Shown here piece by piece: positions 53,997-63,909 of a DNA stretch of 64,000 bases. A program made the position numbers and the translations under genes. How positions within the stretch are numbered: position 1 is the first letter of the stretch; each line of letters begins with the position of its first letter. Location of the stretch: assembly GCF_900098925.1 (NCBI RefSeq), contig NZ_LT622357.1, positions 451,496 through 515,495 of the forward strand, in the 5' to 3' direction. The notes below the pieces were generated by a model, which was not told the origin of the DNA, ran no database searches, and saw nothing but the letters and a program-made list of their open reading frames with translations. This stretch comes from Bacillus massiliglaciei (GTDB lineage: Bacteria; Bacillota; Bacilli; Bacillales; DSM-1321).

Positions 53997-55796
53997 TTAA
54001 TTCAATTGATATTTATTTATTTTCCGATAAAGAGTGCTCTTTGACATTGACAGCTGCTTGGATGCTAATTGGATATTTCCATTGGTTTGAATCAAGGTTT
54101 TCATAATCTTTTCCTTTTCTATTTGTTCCTTAAAATTTGCGGATTTGCTGTTTGTTTCCGGCTCCGTCATTATTCCGCCTTTATGAATCAAATTCATCAA
54201 TTGATCTCTGGTCGGAATCCGGTCCCTGCAGTACACATAGCACCGATCCAAAAAATTATTGAGCTCTCGAATATTTCCTTTCCAATCATGCTCTTCTGCT
54301 GCCTCTATCAGCTCATTTTCCCAGCAGGGATACCAAGAGTTAGCGTTTTCAAAAAAATTGATTAACTCGCGTATATCTTCTTTTCGCTGCCTTAATGGAG
54401 GAATAAACAGCGGACAGACGTAGATTCGATAAAATAAATCTTCTCGGAATTTCCCCTCTTTGACAAGGGTCTTTACATCTTGATTGCTTGCTGTAATTAA
54501 TCGGAAATTCACTTCTATTTCTTTACTGCCGCCAATTCGTGTCAATTTCTTTTCCTGGAGGACGCGGAGCAGACCCGTCTGCATTGATGGAGGCATATCC
54601 TCAATCTCATCCAGAAACAACGTACCATGATTGGCCTGTTCAATTTTTCCTTGATAGCCATTCATGTTCGCGCCTGTAAATGCTCCTTTTTCGTACCCGA
54701 ACAATTCACTTTCCATCAAATTTTCCGGCACAGAGCTGCAATTGACACTTATCAGTTTCCCGCCTGAAAAAGGACTGTTCTCATGGATGGTCTTTGCCAA
54801 AACTTCCTTCCCAGTCCCTGTTTCACCATATAAATGAATCGGGGCTGATGCAGGAGCAACAATCTTCACCTCTTCTAACAAATCTTTGAATACCTTGCTT
54901 CGGCCAGCTGTATATCGAAAGGTAAAGGTTTTATCGGCTGCTTGATTTTTCACGGCATAAACAAAATAGCCTATACACGTATGATCCTTCCAAATGGGTT
55001 CTTGTTTGACCGTAAACGATTTACTTTTCGTAAGATCATGTAATTTTTTTCCTATATAAGATTCAGGTTCTTCGATTAGATCAGGGGATACATATAAAAT
55101 AGTCATAGAGGAATTGCAAAGGATTCCAGGATGTTTTTTCAAGGAATAGTATTGCAGCATATACTTCTGGTCTTCGTAGGCTTTTTTCTGCAAGGCTTCT
55201 GAGATGTAATCTGCAATCAGCTGGACTCTGATCAAGAAATCGATTTTCTTAGGATAGTGAGCAGGCATGGATACGTCTATGACACCTTCTACTTTCCCCT
55301 CTGCTCCAAAGACAGGAGCAGAAACACAGCTCCATTTTTGAGACGCTTTGGCATAATGCTCATATCCATGAATAATATTCGGTTCCTTCGTTCGTAGCGC
55401 AATGCCAATCGCATTCGTTCCAACATTAGATTCCGTCCATTGGTATCCTTCCCAAAATCCTATTTCTCTCGCTGTTTCTTTCAATCCTTCATTCCCTGAC
55501 TGCCATAAAATATAACCGTCCGCATCCGTCAGCACCAAAATAAATTCCATATTGCTAAATAGCCTGCTGAAACGATCCATGCTTCTCTTCACCAGAGAAA
55601 TCATCGTCTCATTTTCTCTGAGTCTTTCCTGAAACTCATTAGTCCGAAGAATCTGACTGCCTACCCCTTCATTGGGATTGACTTCATATTTCTTACTGAG
55701 CTTCCAAGAATCAAGAATAACCTGATCAATATTAGATGGATCCAGTTTATTTTCGGTTACATACTTCTCCCAGGTTCGCCGAATTTCCATACTCAT
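53997..55796 (-). CDS. acoR: Sigma-54-dependent activator AcoR-like
   Basis: 599-aa enhancer-binding protein: N-terminal GAF-like sensor (about 75-200, ILVLTDADGYILWQSGNEGL, GTNAIGIALRTKEP, CVSAPVFGAEGKVEGVIDVS), AAA+ domain about 300-510 with GETGTGKE, the sigma-54 loop [17 protein letters not shown], and a C-terminal Fis-type helix-turn-helix (NIQLASKQLSMSKSTLYRK). Closely resembles B. subtilis AcoR (605 aa), the acetoin sensor. AAGGAGGGAAGCGT precedes the ATG. It lies upstream of the operon on the same strand and surely drives the 53892 promoter. Confidence 0.92.
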   Translation of the reverse strand: MSMEIRRTWEKYVTENKLDPSNIDQVILDSWKLSKKYEVNPNEGVGSQILRTNEFQERLRENETMISLVKRSMDRFSRLFSNMEFILVLTDADGYILWQSGNEGLKETAREIGFWEGYQWTESNVGTNAIGIALRTKEPNIIHGYEHYAKASQKWSCVSAPVFGAEGKVEGVIDVSMPAHYPKKIDFLIRVQLIADYISEALQKKAYEDQKYMLQYYSLKKHPGILCNSSMTILYVSPDLIEEPESYIGKKLHDLTKSKSFTVKQEPIWKDHTCIGYFVYAVKNQAADKTFTFRYTAGRSKVFKDLLEEVKIVAPASAPIHLYGETGTGKEVLAKTIHENSPFSGGKLISVNCSSVPENLMESELFGYEKGAFTGANMNGYQGKIEQANHGTLFLDEIEDMPPSMQTGLLRVLQEKKLTRIGGSKEIEVNFRLITASNQDVKTLVKEGKFREDLFYRIYVCPLFIPPLRQRKEDIRELINFFENANSWYPCWENELIEAAEEHDWKGNIRELNNFLDRCYVYCRDRIPTRDQLMNLIHKGGIMTEPETNSKSANFKEQIEKEKIMKTLIQTNGNIQLASKQLSMSKSTLYRKINKYQLN

Positions 55797-55822
55797 ACGC
55801 TTCCCTCCTTGTATCCCCTTTC

Positions 55823-55851
55823 ATTATAGTATCGCAATAGGTTTGGTTCAA
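55823..55851 (-). promoter_or_regulatory. Sigma-A promoter of acoR
   Basis: TTGAAC (55846-55851), 17 bases, TATAAT (55823-55828). Confidence 0.8.
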
Positions 55852-55949
55852 TTATATCCATCAATTCATCCACTGATTTTTTCCTTTTTCTCACATTTGA
55901 CCCGAAGAACTGAGCTTCCCATGTATCTTAGGCTTAAACTTCCTTAACA

Positions 55950-55979
55950 CAAAAAAACTGCCGAATATTCATTCAGCAG
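55950..55979 (-). terminator. ytpA terminator
   Basis: CTGC-GAAT / ATTC-GCAG imperfect stem (55958-55979) with leftward TTTTTTT. Confidence 0.75.
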
Positions 55980-55981
55980 CT

Positions 55982-56785
55982 CTAAAAGACATACCCGAGA
56001 AGTTTCAGACGATTTTCCACGAAGCTTTTGGCATATTGGAATACATCCTCTCTCTCCGGTTCATTAAATATTTCATGATAAAGACCTTTCCATTCCTTCC
56101 ATTGCTTTTCACTGCTAAAGCAGTAATTGAACCAAGACTGAACAGCCTTTTTATCGACGACCTTGTCGTCCCCTCCCTGCATCACCAATATAGGCAGATC
56201 AGGAAAATCAGGGATTTCTTCAAAAGCGTCTTTCATGGCCTGTTCCAGTTCCCTGAACCATCGCACAGAAACCTTTGTCACATAAAGAGAATCATTCAAA
56301 TCAGACTCTCTGATTTCCTCATTACGGGTAACCAGTTCCGGGGTCAGGCCTGGATCCACTTTAAAGGTGGGATACACAACATTCAGCCCGTGAGAAAGAG
56401 CCGCCATCATTTTAGGGGGCTTTTGTAAAAGCCCTAAGCAAGGAGAAGATAAAATCAAACCGGCTAAGTCCCACTCTTCTTCCTGAAGCAAACGGATTGC
56501 GATTAACCCTCCCATGCTGTGCCCCAATAAAAAAACAGGAAGCTCATAGTCATAGGCTGCCGCAATCCACTTCTTAACCTCGTCTAAATACTCGTCAAAA
56601 GAATCAATATGACCTCTGTTGGCACGGGTCGTCATTCCCTGTCCGGGAAGATCTCCCATAATCACATGGTAGCCTGCCGAACGCCACATCTGAGAAAGCC
56701 ACTTATAACGTCCATGATGTTCGATTGCTCCATGAATGATCACAATCACACCTTTTGCGTTCTCTTCTGTCTCCCAACTCCACAT
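55982..56785 (-). CDS. ytpA: Lysophospholipase-like alpha/beta hydrolase YtpA
   Basis: 267-aa serine hydrolase: nucleophile elbow LGHSMGG (Ser near residue 90), oxyanion part IIHGAIEHHGRY, Asp in LVMQGGDDKVVD, His in GLYHEIFNEPERE. B. subtilis YtpA is a lysophospholipase linked to bacilysocin synthesis. Start at ATG 56785 after AAGGGGGG; the frame is open another 27 codons upstream. In B. subtilis ytpB precedes ytpA; here that place holds the aco region. Confidence 0.9.
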   Translation of the reverse strand: MWSWETEENAKGVIVIIHGAIEHHGRYKWLSQMWRSAGYHVIMGDLPGQGMTTRANRGHIDSFDEYLDEVKKWIAAAYDYELPVFLLGHSMGGLIAIRLLQEEEWDLAGLILSSPCLGLLQKPPKMMAALSHGLNVVYPTFKVDPGLTPELVTRNEEIRESDLNDSLYVTKVSVRWFRELEQAMKDAFEEIPDFPDLPILVMQGGDDKVVDKKAVQSWFNYCFSSEKQWKEWKGLYHEIFNEPEREDVFQYAKSFVENRLKLLGYVF

Positions 56786-56919
56786 AAAAGATCCCCCCTT
56801 GCTGATACCTGCTTCTAAATTACTATGTAGGTCTATTATAACCATTCCGCTTTCATTCGACATCATCCATTTTTTTATTTTCCCTGTTTCTTACCCTTTG
56901 TGACAAAAACTCAACCAAT

Positions 56920-56946
56920 TTGACACAAAAATCATTGTGCTATAGT
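56920..56946 (+). promoter_or_regulatory. Candidate ytoA promoter
   Basis: TTGACA (56920-56925) and TATAGT (56941-56946) with a TG one base before the -10; the spacing of 15 is short, so the extended -10 would carry it. Confidence 0.45.
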
Positions 56947-57100
56947 CTCATCTTTATAGGAATTTTTTAGAAAACAAGTCAGGACAGTATACATACTCTT
57001 CGCTTTTCAAAAGAGAAATTCGGGGGTGTGCCTTCAACTCACCTTTTTCTAAAGCTTCTGCTATTCGGACTTATTCCCTTATTGTGAAAGGAGACGTTTT

Positions 57101-57622
57101 ATGATTATCTATCCTTACAAAGACAAGAAACCTGAGATTGCCAAAAGTGCTTACCTTGCAGAAAATGCCGTGATCACTGGCGATGTAAAAATCGGTGAAG
57201 AAACGACTGTTTGGTTTAATACTGTTATTCGCGGAGATGTGGCTCCAACCGTAATCGGCAGCCGAGTCAGTATCCAAGATAACAGTGTTCTTCATCAAAG
57301 CCCCAATAATCCGCTCATTATTGAAGATGAGGTCACGATTGGGCACCAAGTCATTCTGCACAGCAGCATCATCCGAAAAGGGGCACTGATTGGAATGGGT
57401 TCAATCATCCTCGATGGAGCTGAAATCGGTGAAGGAGCTTTTATTGGTGCAGGCAGTCTTGTACCGCAGGGAAAAAAGATTCCTCCCAATACCCTCGCCT
57501 TTGGACGTCCTGCCAAGGTGATCAGAGAAATTACGGCAGAAGACCGCAAAGACATGGAACGAATCGTGAAAGAGTATGTCGAAAAAGGCCAATTCTATAA
57601 ACAGACAGACCGCATCAAATAA
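57101..57622 (+). CDS. ytoA: Gamma-carbonic-anhydrase-like hexapeptide protein YtoA
   Basis: 173-aa left-handed beta-helix protein with repeated I/V-G-X hexapeptides from about residue 20 to 135. Metal-site region VSIQDNSVLHQSPNNPLIIED and VTIGHQVILHSSIIRKG shows the spaced His residues of the gamma-CA family. Activity as carbonic anhydrase is often absent in this subgroup. RBS AAAGGAGACGTTTT. Convergent with metK with 37 bases between stops, sharing a terminator. Confidence 0.92.
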   Translation: MIIYPYKDKKPEIAKSAYLAENAVITGDVKIGEETTVWFNTVIRGDVAPTVIGSRVSIQDNSVLHQSPNNPLIIEDEVTIGHQVILHSSIIRKGALIGMGSIILDGAEIGEGAFIGAGSLVPQGKKIPPNTLAFGRPAKVIREITAEDRKDMERIVKEYVEKGQFYKQTDRIK

Positions 57623-57654
57623 AAAAGTCTCAGGGCAGCCCCTGAGACTTTTTT
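57621..57654. terminator. Shared bidirectional terminator ytoA/metK
   Basis: AAAAAAGTCTCAGGG / CCCTGAGACTTTTTT perfect 15-base stem (57621-57635, 57640-57654), T-rich both ways. Confidence 0.94.
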
Positions 57655-57659
57655 CACTC

Positions 57660-58853
57660 TTATGCCTGCGCTTTAAGGATTTCAGCTTTGTCTGTGCGTT
57701 CCCATGGAAGGTCCACATCAGTGCGGCCAAAATGTCCGTAAGCAGCCGTTTGTTTGTAGATTGGACGTCGAAGGTCAAGCATATTGATGATACCAGCCGG
57801 ACGAAGGTCAAAGTTGGCACGTACCAATTCAACCAATTTCTCTTCGCTGATTGTTCCTGTTCCAAATGTATCAACTGCAATAGAAACTGGCTGGGCAACA
57901 CCGATAGCGTAAGCAAGCTGAACTTCTGCTTTATCTGCAAGGCCTGCAGCAACAATGTTCTTAGCTACGTAACGCGCTGCATATGCTGCAGAACGGTCGA
58001 CCTTAGTTGCATCTTTACCGGAGAATGCTCCGCCGCCATGACGTGCATAGCCGCCGTAAGTGTCTACGATAATTTTGCGTCCTGTCAGTCCAGCATCCCC
58101 TTGAGGTCCGCCGATTACAAATCGTCCTGTAGGATTGATGAAGTATTTTGTCTCTGCATCAATCAATTCAGCCGGCACAACTGCCGTGATGACATGTTCT
58201 TTCAGGTCAGCCTGAATTTGTTCCAGTTCAGCTTCAGGATCGTGCTGAGTCGAAATTACAATTGTATCCACTCGAACTGGTTGATTATTTTCATCATATT
58301 CAATCGTTACTTGCGTTTTTCCGTCCGGACGAAGATACCCAAGAGTACCGTCTTTACGAACTGCTGTCAAACGGTGAGACAGCTTGTGAGCTAAAGAAAT
58401 CGGAAGAGGCATAAGCTCTTCTGTTTCGTTGCAGGCAAAGCCGAACATTAAACCTTGATCTCCAGCTCCAATTGCTTCGATTTCTTGATCGGACATGGTT
58501 CCCTCACGTGCTTCAAGAGCTTTATCCACACCTGCAGCAATATCAGCTGACTGCTCATCAATGGAGCTTAAAACGGCACATGTTTCAGCATCAAAACCGT
58601 ATTTAGCACGGGTATAGCCGATTCCTTTAATTGTATCACGCACGATGCGCGGGATATCCACGTATGCAGATGTAGTGATTTCTCCTGCTACGAGCACAAG
58701 ACCGGTCGTTACGCTTGTCTCACAAGCAACACGGGCATTGGCATCCTTAGCAAGGATAGCATCTAAAATGGAATCTGAAATCTGATCACAAATCTTATCC
58801 GGATGGCCTTCTGTAACAGATTCAGAAGTAAAAAGACGACGGTTCTTTGACAT
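57660..58853 (-). CDS. metK: S-adenosylmethionine synthetase
   Basis: 397-aa enzyme making SAM from methionine and ATP. Motifs [17 protein letters not shown] near the N-terminus, [33 protein letters not shown] (P-loop-like) and [18 protein letters not shown]. Preceded by AAGGAGGAATTAAG and a SAM-I riboswitch, so it is repressed when SAM is plentiful. Confidence 0.97.
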   Translation of the reverse strand: MSKNRRLFTSESVTEGHPDKICDQISDSILDAILAKDANARVACETSVTTGLVLVAGEITTSAYVDIPRIVRDTIKGIGYTRAKYGFDAETCAVLSSIDEQSADIAAGVDKALEAREGTMSDQEIEAIGAGDQGLMFGFACNETEELMPLPISLAHKLSHRLTAVRKDGTLGYLRPDGKTQVTIEYDENNQPVRVDTIVISTQHDPEAELEQIQADLKEHVITAVVPAELIDAETKYFINPTGRFVIGGPQGDAGLTGRKIIVDTYGGYARHGGGAFSGKDATKVDRSAAYAARYVAKNIVAAGLADKAEVQLAYAIGVAQPVSIAVDTFGTGTISEEKLVELVRANFDLRPAGIINMLDLRRPIYKQTAAYGHFGRTDVDLPWERTDKAEILKAQA

Positions 58854-58952
58854 CTTAATTCCTCCTTGAAATAGGTAATATAGTTGCAGGCATCAGCCTT
58901 ATTGTTTACGGAGCTCATTCCCTTATTAGCTTCAACCATAGTCAACGCTGCG

Positions 58953-58990
58953 AAAAAAATAAAAGCCTTCCCTTTTAATGAGGAAAGGCT
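58953..58990 (-). terminator. metK riboswitch terminator
   Basis: AGCCTTTCC / GGGAAGGCT imperfect stem (58964-58990) and leftward TTTTATTTTTTT. Confidence 0.9.
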
Positions 58991-59014
58991 GTATATCCGC
59001 TGACTATCCTTTCA

Positions 59015-59176
59015 CTCTTATCGTTCAAGGGTCTTTACCTTGCTCAGGTTAGCACCAACACCATCATTCCTTGAAGATCCAAGGCTTTATTTTCGGCCTA
59101 GTATCTTGGTTCAAGTTCAATATGGCAGGTTGCCGGGTTTCTAAGGGCCTGTCCCTCCACCAACTCGGGATAAGAG
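59015..59176 (-). ncRNA. SAM-I riboswitch (S-box)
   Basis: Leftward CTCTTATC (P1 5') at 59169-59176, conserved GAGTTGGTGGAGGGACAGGC and CCCGGCAACC, GGTGCTAACCTGAGCAAGG, and P1 3' GATAAGAG at 59015-59022. Full S-box consensus upstream of metK. Confidence 0.97.
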
Positions 59177-59193
59177 AATCCGTACAATTTAAA

Positions 59194-59223
59194 ATTGTAT
59201 CAAAATCAGATTGAAATTGTCAA
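59194..59223 (-). promoter_or_regulatory. metK promoter
   Basis: TTGACA (59218-59223), 18 bases, TACAAT (59194-59199). Confidence 0.75.
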
Positions 59224-59235
59224 TAACTATCTGGT

Positions 59236-59613
59236 TTATAATGAACAGCCGCCATCCTTGCAGGTACCTTTCTTAAAAAACAAATGCCGATTTTTAGCAA
59301 TCCAGCGGTACAAAGGGTTCCCAAGCCGGTCAGCAAATGGCAGATACCCCATTAATCCCACGAGAGCAAGGACCGGAGTATGCAGCATAATTCTCCTTAC
59401 TGCATAGAATCCGCGGAGAACCCTTCCATCTGGAGTAATAAGATGCATTTCTCTTCTCAAATCTTCCCTCTTAAACAAGATTGCCCTTTCTTGCTGTTCG
59501 TATTCCTGAAGCGACTGCCATTCGGTCCGCTTCAGCCAGTCAATCGATTCAAGCCTTTTTTTCGTCTGCCTGCACAATATGCATTGGCCGTCATATAAAA
59601 CAAGATCCTTCAT
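59236..59613 (-). CDS. DCC-family (DUF393) thiol-disulfide oxidoreductase-like protein
   Basis: 125-aa protein with the N-terminal D-X-X-C-X-X-C motif DGQCILC and the downstream RGFYAVRRIML and NPLYRWIAKNRH blocks of the DCC (DUF393) family. Predicted thioredoxin-like fold; substrate unknown. Start at ATG 59613 behind AAGGGATGTG; longer frame to 59664 lacks support. A C-terminal CKDGGCSL adds two further cysteines. Its 3' end abuts the metK promoter. Confidence 0.85.
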   Translation of the reverse strand: MKDLVLYDGQCILCRQTKKRLESIDWLKRTEWQSLQEYEQQERAILFKREDLRREMHLITPDGRVLRGFYAVRRIMLHTPVLALVGLMGYLPFADRLGNPLYRWIAKNRHLFFKKGTCKDGGCSL

Positions 59614-59898
59614 TTTTATATCACATCCCTTATTAAAAAGGTTTGTATATACACTTAAAAACATCCCTTTTTCTTTACTTCCTCTTTTCGGCCCCTTTCA
59701 TTCTCCTTATGGCGCCTATTATTCATCCAATATTTTACATTATCTCATTTTGACGTTATAAAACAGCTAGAATTTATCATAAGTCAGCATTTTTTATCAT
59801 CTATTTTTTTCTTATTTTAGAATTTTCCTTTTTTAAGGCTTCCAAATCCCGCAAAAATTAAATACAATAGAGAAATAATCACAAAAAAATAATTAGTA

Positions 59899-59926
59899 TA
59901 GACTAATGTAATAAATGTGTTATACT
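59899..59926 (+). promoter_or_regulatory. pckA promoter with CcpN-type box
   Basis: TAGACT (59899-59904), 16 bases, TATACT (59921-59926). TGTGTTATACT at 59916-59926 matches the CcpN recognition pattern TRTGHYATAYW and overlaps the -10, consistent with glucose repression of gluconeogenesis. The rest of 59614-59898 is AT-rich without features. Confidence 0.75.
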
Positions 59927-59962
59927 ATTTAATAAAATCAGACAAAGGAAGGTACCTCATAA

Positions 59963-61546
59963 ATGAATTCTATTGATATTTCAAATGAGTTACAACAATT
60001 AATCTCCGGGAACAACGTCCATGTACAGCTTTCCGTGCCTCAATTAGTCGAAAAGGTGTTAAGCCGAAATGAAGGCATTTTGACATCAACCGGTGCTGTA
60101 AAAGCAGAAACAGGAAAATATACCGGACGCTCACCTAAGGATAAATATATTGTAGAAGAAAAATCAGTAAAAGACAAAATCGACTGGAGTTCCAACCAGC
60201 CTATTTCAGAGGAAGCCTTCGATAAACTATATACAAAAGTTATTGATTATCTGCAAACTAAGGATGAGCTGTTTGTTTTCAAGGGATTTGCAGGCGCTGA
60301 TGAAGTCTCCCGCCTTCCTATCCAGGTCGTCAATGAGTATGCCTGGCATAATCTTTTCGCCCACCAATTATTCATCCGTCCGAATCAAGATGAACTTCGC
60401 GGTCATGAAGCACAGTTTACCATTCTTTCTGCCCCTAACTTCAAAGCGGATCCAGAAGTAGACGGCACAAAATCCGAAACGTTCATTATTATTTCTTTCG
60501 AGCGCCGCACTATTTTAATCGGCGGTACTGAGTATGCCGGAGAAATGAAAAAGTCCATTTTTTCTATTATGAATTACTTACTTCCTGAAGAAGGCATTCT
60601 GTCTATGCACTGCTCTGCCAACGTTGGCCGTGAAGGAGATGTAGCCTTGTTCTTTGGTTTATCCGGTACAGGTAAAACAACCCTTTCTGCTGATACGAAC
60701 CGTAAATTAATCGGGGACGATGAGCATGGCTGGTCTACAAGAGGCGTCTTTAATATCGAAGGCGGCTGCTATGCCAAAACAATCAACCTTTCCCGTGAAA
60801 AGGAACCGCAAATTTTCAATGCCATCCGGTTTGGCGCCGTCCTTGAAAATGTGGCAGTTGACTCTGAAACGCGTATTGCGGATTATGATGACAGCTCACT
60901 GACAGAAAATACACGGGCTGCTTACCAAATTCAGTCCATCGATAACATTGTGGATCCGAGTATTGCCGGCCATCCAAATACCATCATCTTCCTGACAGCG
61001 GATGCTTCTGGAGTTTTGCCTCCAATCAGCAAGCTTTCCAAAGAACAGGCAATGTACCACTTCCTTAGCGGTTATACAAGTAAATTGGCAGGAACTGAAA
61101 GGGGCGTCACGTCTCCTGAAGCCACTTTCTCCACTTGCTTCGGTTCTCCTTTCCTTCCATTGCCGGCAACAGTCTATGCCGAAATGCTCGGAGCAAAAAT
61201 CGACCAGCATGATGCGAAAGTTTTCCTTGTGAATACAGGCTGGACCGGCGGTGAGTACGGTACTGGAAGCAGAATGAAACTGGCTTATACCCGTGCTATG
61301 GTTCAAGCAGCATTAGAAGGTGAACTAACGAATATCGATACTGTAAAGGACAGCATCTTCGGTTTAGAAATTCCTGTCCATGTTCCTGGTGTTCCGGATG
61401 AAGTGCTCCAGCCAAATAAAACGTGGGCAGATCAAGAAGCCTATCGTGCCAAAGCTACTGAACTTGCAGAGAAATTCCGTGAAAATTTCAAGAAGTTTTC
61501 CGGTGTATCCCCTATTATTTCACAGCTTGGCGGTCCAATCGTCTAA
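59963..61546 (+). CDS. pckA: Phosphoenolpyruvate carboxykinase (ATP)
   Basis: 527-aa gluconeogenic enzyme (oxaloacetate to PEP). Kinase-1a motif [18 protein letters not shown]-specific [43 protein letters not shown] metal site, and [30 protein letters not shown]. Full length for ATP-type enzymes. Own promoter with CcpN box and own terminator. Confidence 0.97.
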   Translation: MNSIDISNELQQLISGNNVHVQLSVPQLVEKVLSRNEGILTSTGAVKAETGKYTGRSPKDKYIVEEKSVKDKIDWSSNQPISEEAFDKLYTKVIDYLQTKDELFVFKGFAGADEVSRLPIQVVNEYAWHNLFAHQLFIRPNQDELRGHEAQFTILSAPNFKADPEVDGTKSETFIIISFERRTILIGGTEYAGEMKKSIFSIMNYLLPEEGILSMHCSANVGREGDVALFFGLSGTGKTTLSADTNRKLIGDDEHGWSTRGVFNIEGGCYAKTINLSREKEPQIFNAIRFGAVLENVAVDSETRIADYDDSSLTENTRAAYQIQSIDNIVDPSIAGHPNTIIFLTADASGVLPPISKLSKEQAMYHFLSGYTSKLAGTERGVTSPEATFSTCFGSPFLPLPATVYAEMLGAKIDQHDAKVFLVNTGWTGGEYGTGSRMKLAYTRAMVQAALEGELTNIDTVKDSIFGLEIPVHVPGVPDEVLQPNKTWADQEAYRAKATELAEKFRENFKKFSGVSPIISQLGGPIV

Positions 61547-61554
61547 TACCGTTC

Positions 61555-61595
61555 AAAGAGCAAAGCTGATAAATTCGGCTTTGCTCTTTTTTTGC
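61555..61595 (+). terminator. pckA terminator
   Basis: AAAGAGCAAAGC / GCTTTGCTCTTT stem (61555-61566, 61578-61589) and T-run. Confidence 0.93.
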
Positions 61596-61649
61596 GTTAT
61601 TCAGGTCATTCAAGCACAGGGAAGAAGAAACCCGAGAGATTCCCCCAAA

Positions 61650-61679
61650 ACAAAAACCCTGCAAATACTCCTGCAGGGT
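61650..61679 (-). terminator. ytmB terminator
   Basis: ACCCTGCA / TGCAGGGT stem (61656-61663, 61672-61679), leftward TTTTTGTTTTG. Confidence 0.88.
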
Positions 61680-61694
61680 AGTCGAAATGGAATA

Positions 61695-61937
61695 TCAATT
61701 TGTGGAATTTAATGAAACAAGTCTGTATGTAATCATCGTTTGTCCGGCTTCCCATTCAACTTTGCAGATGACGGCAGTCCCGCTTGAATCGGATTGAATC
61801 GTCTTCCTGACATCCACCGGGATATCAATAGGATAGAGACGGTAGCCTTCTTTTGTCAGCCGGAAGATATTTTCTTCTTCACGCACTTCTTTCCCTTTTG
61901 TCACAATCATTGTATTTAATTCCATAGGCATGCCCAT
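61695..61937 (-). CDS. ytmB: YtmB-like DUF2584 protein
   Basis: 80-aa protein, beta-rich, MGMPMELNTMIVTKGKE at the N-terminus; matches DUF2584/YtmB in length and position beside ytmA and pckA. Function unknown. Tandem ATGs at 61940 and 61937 follow GAGGAGG; the second has better spacing. Confidence 0.83.
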   Translation of the reverse strand: MGMPMELNTMIVTKGKEVREEENIFRLTKEGYRLYPIDIPVDVRKTIQSDSSGTAVICKVEWEAGQTMITYRLVSLNSTN

Positions 61938-61972
61938 CATTCTTCCTCCTCATGCTTACTATATCCATCATA

Positions 61973-62764
61973 TCATTTTTTCCGCTGGTTTTTCATCCAA
62001 TTTGTCAGATCTTCAACCACCTGCCGATTTACAGCCGGAGGGAAGTAATGGGTGTATTCAGAAAAATACCAGCTTTCCGTAATTTTGGCTTTTGATTTGA
62101 GGATTTTTTCCAAACGATAAGCATGTTCGATAGAAACATTCTCATCTTTAACTCCGTGAATAATCAGCACCGGACTCTCTATTTCATCAGCAGAAAACAG
62201 AGGGGTCCTGTATTCATATTGTTCAGGAACTTTCTTTGGAGATCCGCCGATGACCCGCTTCATCATCCTTCTCATATCCACTCGCTCCACGTACGTAAGG
62301 AACATGTCTGACACACCGCCCCATGTCACAACAGAAGCCGCATTTTTACACAAAATGGCGGTCCACAGAGCCATGATTCCCCCTCTTGAAAAACCGAAAA
62401 TATGAATCCTGTCCGGATTGACACGGGGATGCCGTTCTAACAGCTTAAATCCGGCAGCAGCGTCCTGTCGGTCCTCGCCCGCAAAATCCTCATCCCCTTC
62501 TCCGCCCTGATTTCCGCGGTAAAAAGGAGCAAATACAATAAAACCCTGAGAAGCAAATTGGACAATCCTCCCCGGTCGCACCTTGCCTACGTTCTTTATG
62601 CCTCCTCTTAAATATAAAAACCCATCATGGACCTCCCCATCATTTGGTTCGGCAAGAAGCCCTTTTACTTTCATTCCCTGTGATATGTATGTGACCAAAT
62701 ATAAATGAATGCCCGGATGCGGCGACGGAAATCGCAGCTTAGACACAATTTTCCCTTCTTCCAT
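61973..62764 (-). CDS. ytmA: YtmA-like S9-family alpha/beta hydrolase
   Basis: 263-aa prolyl-oligopeptidase-type hydrolase. Nucleophile GFSRGG (Ser), Asp in LIIHGVKDENVSIEH, His in YTHYFPP. Upstream parts APFYRGNQGGEGDEDFAGED are typical of S9/dienelactone-type enzymes. Start ATG 62764 follows AAAGGAGCGCGAAT; the extension to 62839 is not supported. 35 bases upstream of ytmB on the same strand, probably one transcript. Confidence 0.88.
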   Translation of the reverse strand: MEEGKIVSKLRFPSPHPGIHLYLVTYISQGMKVKGLLAEPNDGEVHDGFLYLRGGIKNVGKVRPGRIVQFASQGFIVFAPFYRGNQGGEGDEDFAGEDRQDAAAGFKLLERHPRVNPDRIHIFGFSRGGIMALWTAILCKNAASVVTWGGVSDMFLTYVERVDMRRMMKRVIGGSPKKVPEQYEYRTPLFSADEIESPVLIIHGVKDENVSIEHAYRLEKILKSKAKITESWYFSEYTHYFPPAVNRQVVEDLTNWMKNQRKK

Positions 62765-62895
62765 ATTCGCGCTCCTTTCCCCCTTATTGTAGTGCACCTG
62801 ATTGATTTTATCCCAAACCGTGTTTGATCCCGCACACATTTCTTTTCCCTTAATAAGATAAAGGTAGTCATTCTAATTCAAAAGGAGGAAGACCG

Positions 62896-63888
62896 ATGAA
62901 GAAATGGGCTCTTATAGTTCTTGTATGCATATTGTCCCTGTCGTTTGCCGGATGCGGAAAGAAAGAAGAAGAGACACAGACGAAAGTCCGAATTGCGGAG
63001 GTTACAAGATCCTTGTTCTATACACCTCAATACGTAGCTATCGAGAAAGGATTTTTCAAAGATGAAGGCTTAAATATCGATCTAAAAACTACGGCCGGAG
63101 GCGATAAAACGATGACCGCCCTGCTTTCCAATGGAGCGGACATTGCCCTTGTTGGTTCTGAAACATCCATTTATGTAAATGCTCAGGAAGCAAATGACCC
63201 TGTCATTAATTTTGCACAGCTGACACAGACAGACGGCACTTTCCTCGTTGCCCGTGAACCAATTGAGAATTTTGACTGGGAGCAGCTCAAGGGCTCCACC
63301 TTTCTCGGTCAGAGAAAAGGCGGAATGCCCCAAATGGCCGGTGAATTCGTCCTGAAGAAACACGGTATTGATCCCCATAAGGATTTGAATTTAATCCAGA
63401 ACGTCGATTTTGCAAATATAGCCACTGCCTTCGCATCAGGAACCGGAGACTATGTACAGCTGTTCGAGCCTACCGCCAGCATTTTTGAAAAAGAAGGAAA
63501 AGGGCATGTTGTGGCATCATTCGGTACAGAATCAGGAAATCTCCCTTACACTGTTTTCATGGCGAAGCAAAGTTATTTAAAAGAAAATCCAGAAACAGCG
63601 GCAAAGTTCACCCGCGCCCTGAAAAAGGCACAGGACTATGTACAGGAAACAGATCCTGAGGAAATCGCCAAAGTGATCCAGCCTTACTTTGAAGATACGG
63701 ATCCAGAAATTATAGCAATGTCTATTGAGCGCTATCGGGATCAAGGCTCGTTTGCCACAGATCCAATCCTTGATGAAGCAGAGTGGAATAATCTTCAGGA
63801 CATTATGGAGGAAGCCGGGGAATTGCCGGCAAGAATTGAGCATAAAGAGCTTGTCAATACGAAGTTTGCAGAAGATGCTGCACATTAG
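62896..63888 (+). CDS. ytlA: ABC transporter substrate-binding lipoprotein, NMT1/THI5-like (YtlA)
   Basis: 330-aa lipoprotein: signal peptide with lipobox FAGC (Cys about 18), NMT1/SsuA-type fold (EVTRSLFYTPQYVAIEKGFFKDEGLNIDLK). Such proteins bind thiamine-precursor pyrimidines, sulfonates or related organics. AAAGGAGGAAGACCG before the ATG. First gene of an ABC operon continuing off the window; its partner ATPase starts 21 bases later. Substrate unknown. Confidence 0.9.
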   Translation: MKKWALIVLVCILSLSFAGCGKKEEETQTKVRIAEVTRSLFYTPQYVAIEKGFFKDEGLNIDLKTTAGGDKTMTALLSNGADIALVGSETSIYVNAQEANDPVINFAQLTQTDGTFLVAREPIENFDWEQLKGSTFLGQRKGGMPQMAGEFVLKKHGIDPHKDLNLIQNVDFANIATAFASGTGDYVQLFEPTASIFEKEGKGHVVASFGTESGNLPYTVFMAKQSYLKENPETAAKFTRALKKAQDYVQETDPEEIAKVIQPYFEDTDPEIIAMSIERYRDQGSFATDPILDEAEWNNLQDIMEEAGELPARIEHKELVNTKFAEDAAH

Positions 63889-63909
63889 AAATAGAGCGGA
63901 GGGGAATCA

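Noticed and set aside
57576-58394. 272-codon rightward open frame opposite metK
   Set aside because: Shadow of metK codon usage; Cys/Ser-rich composition and no start signals.
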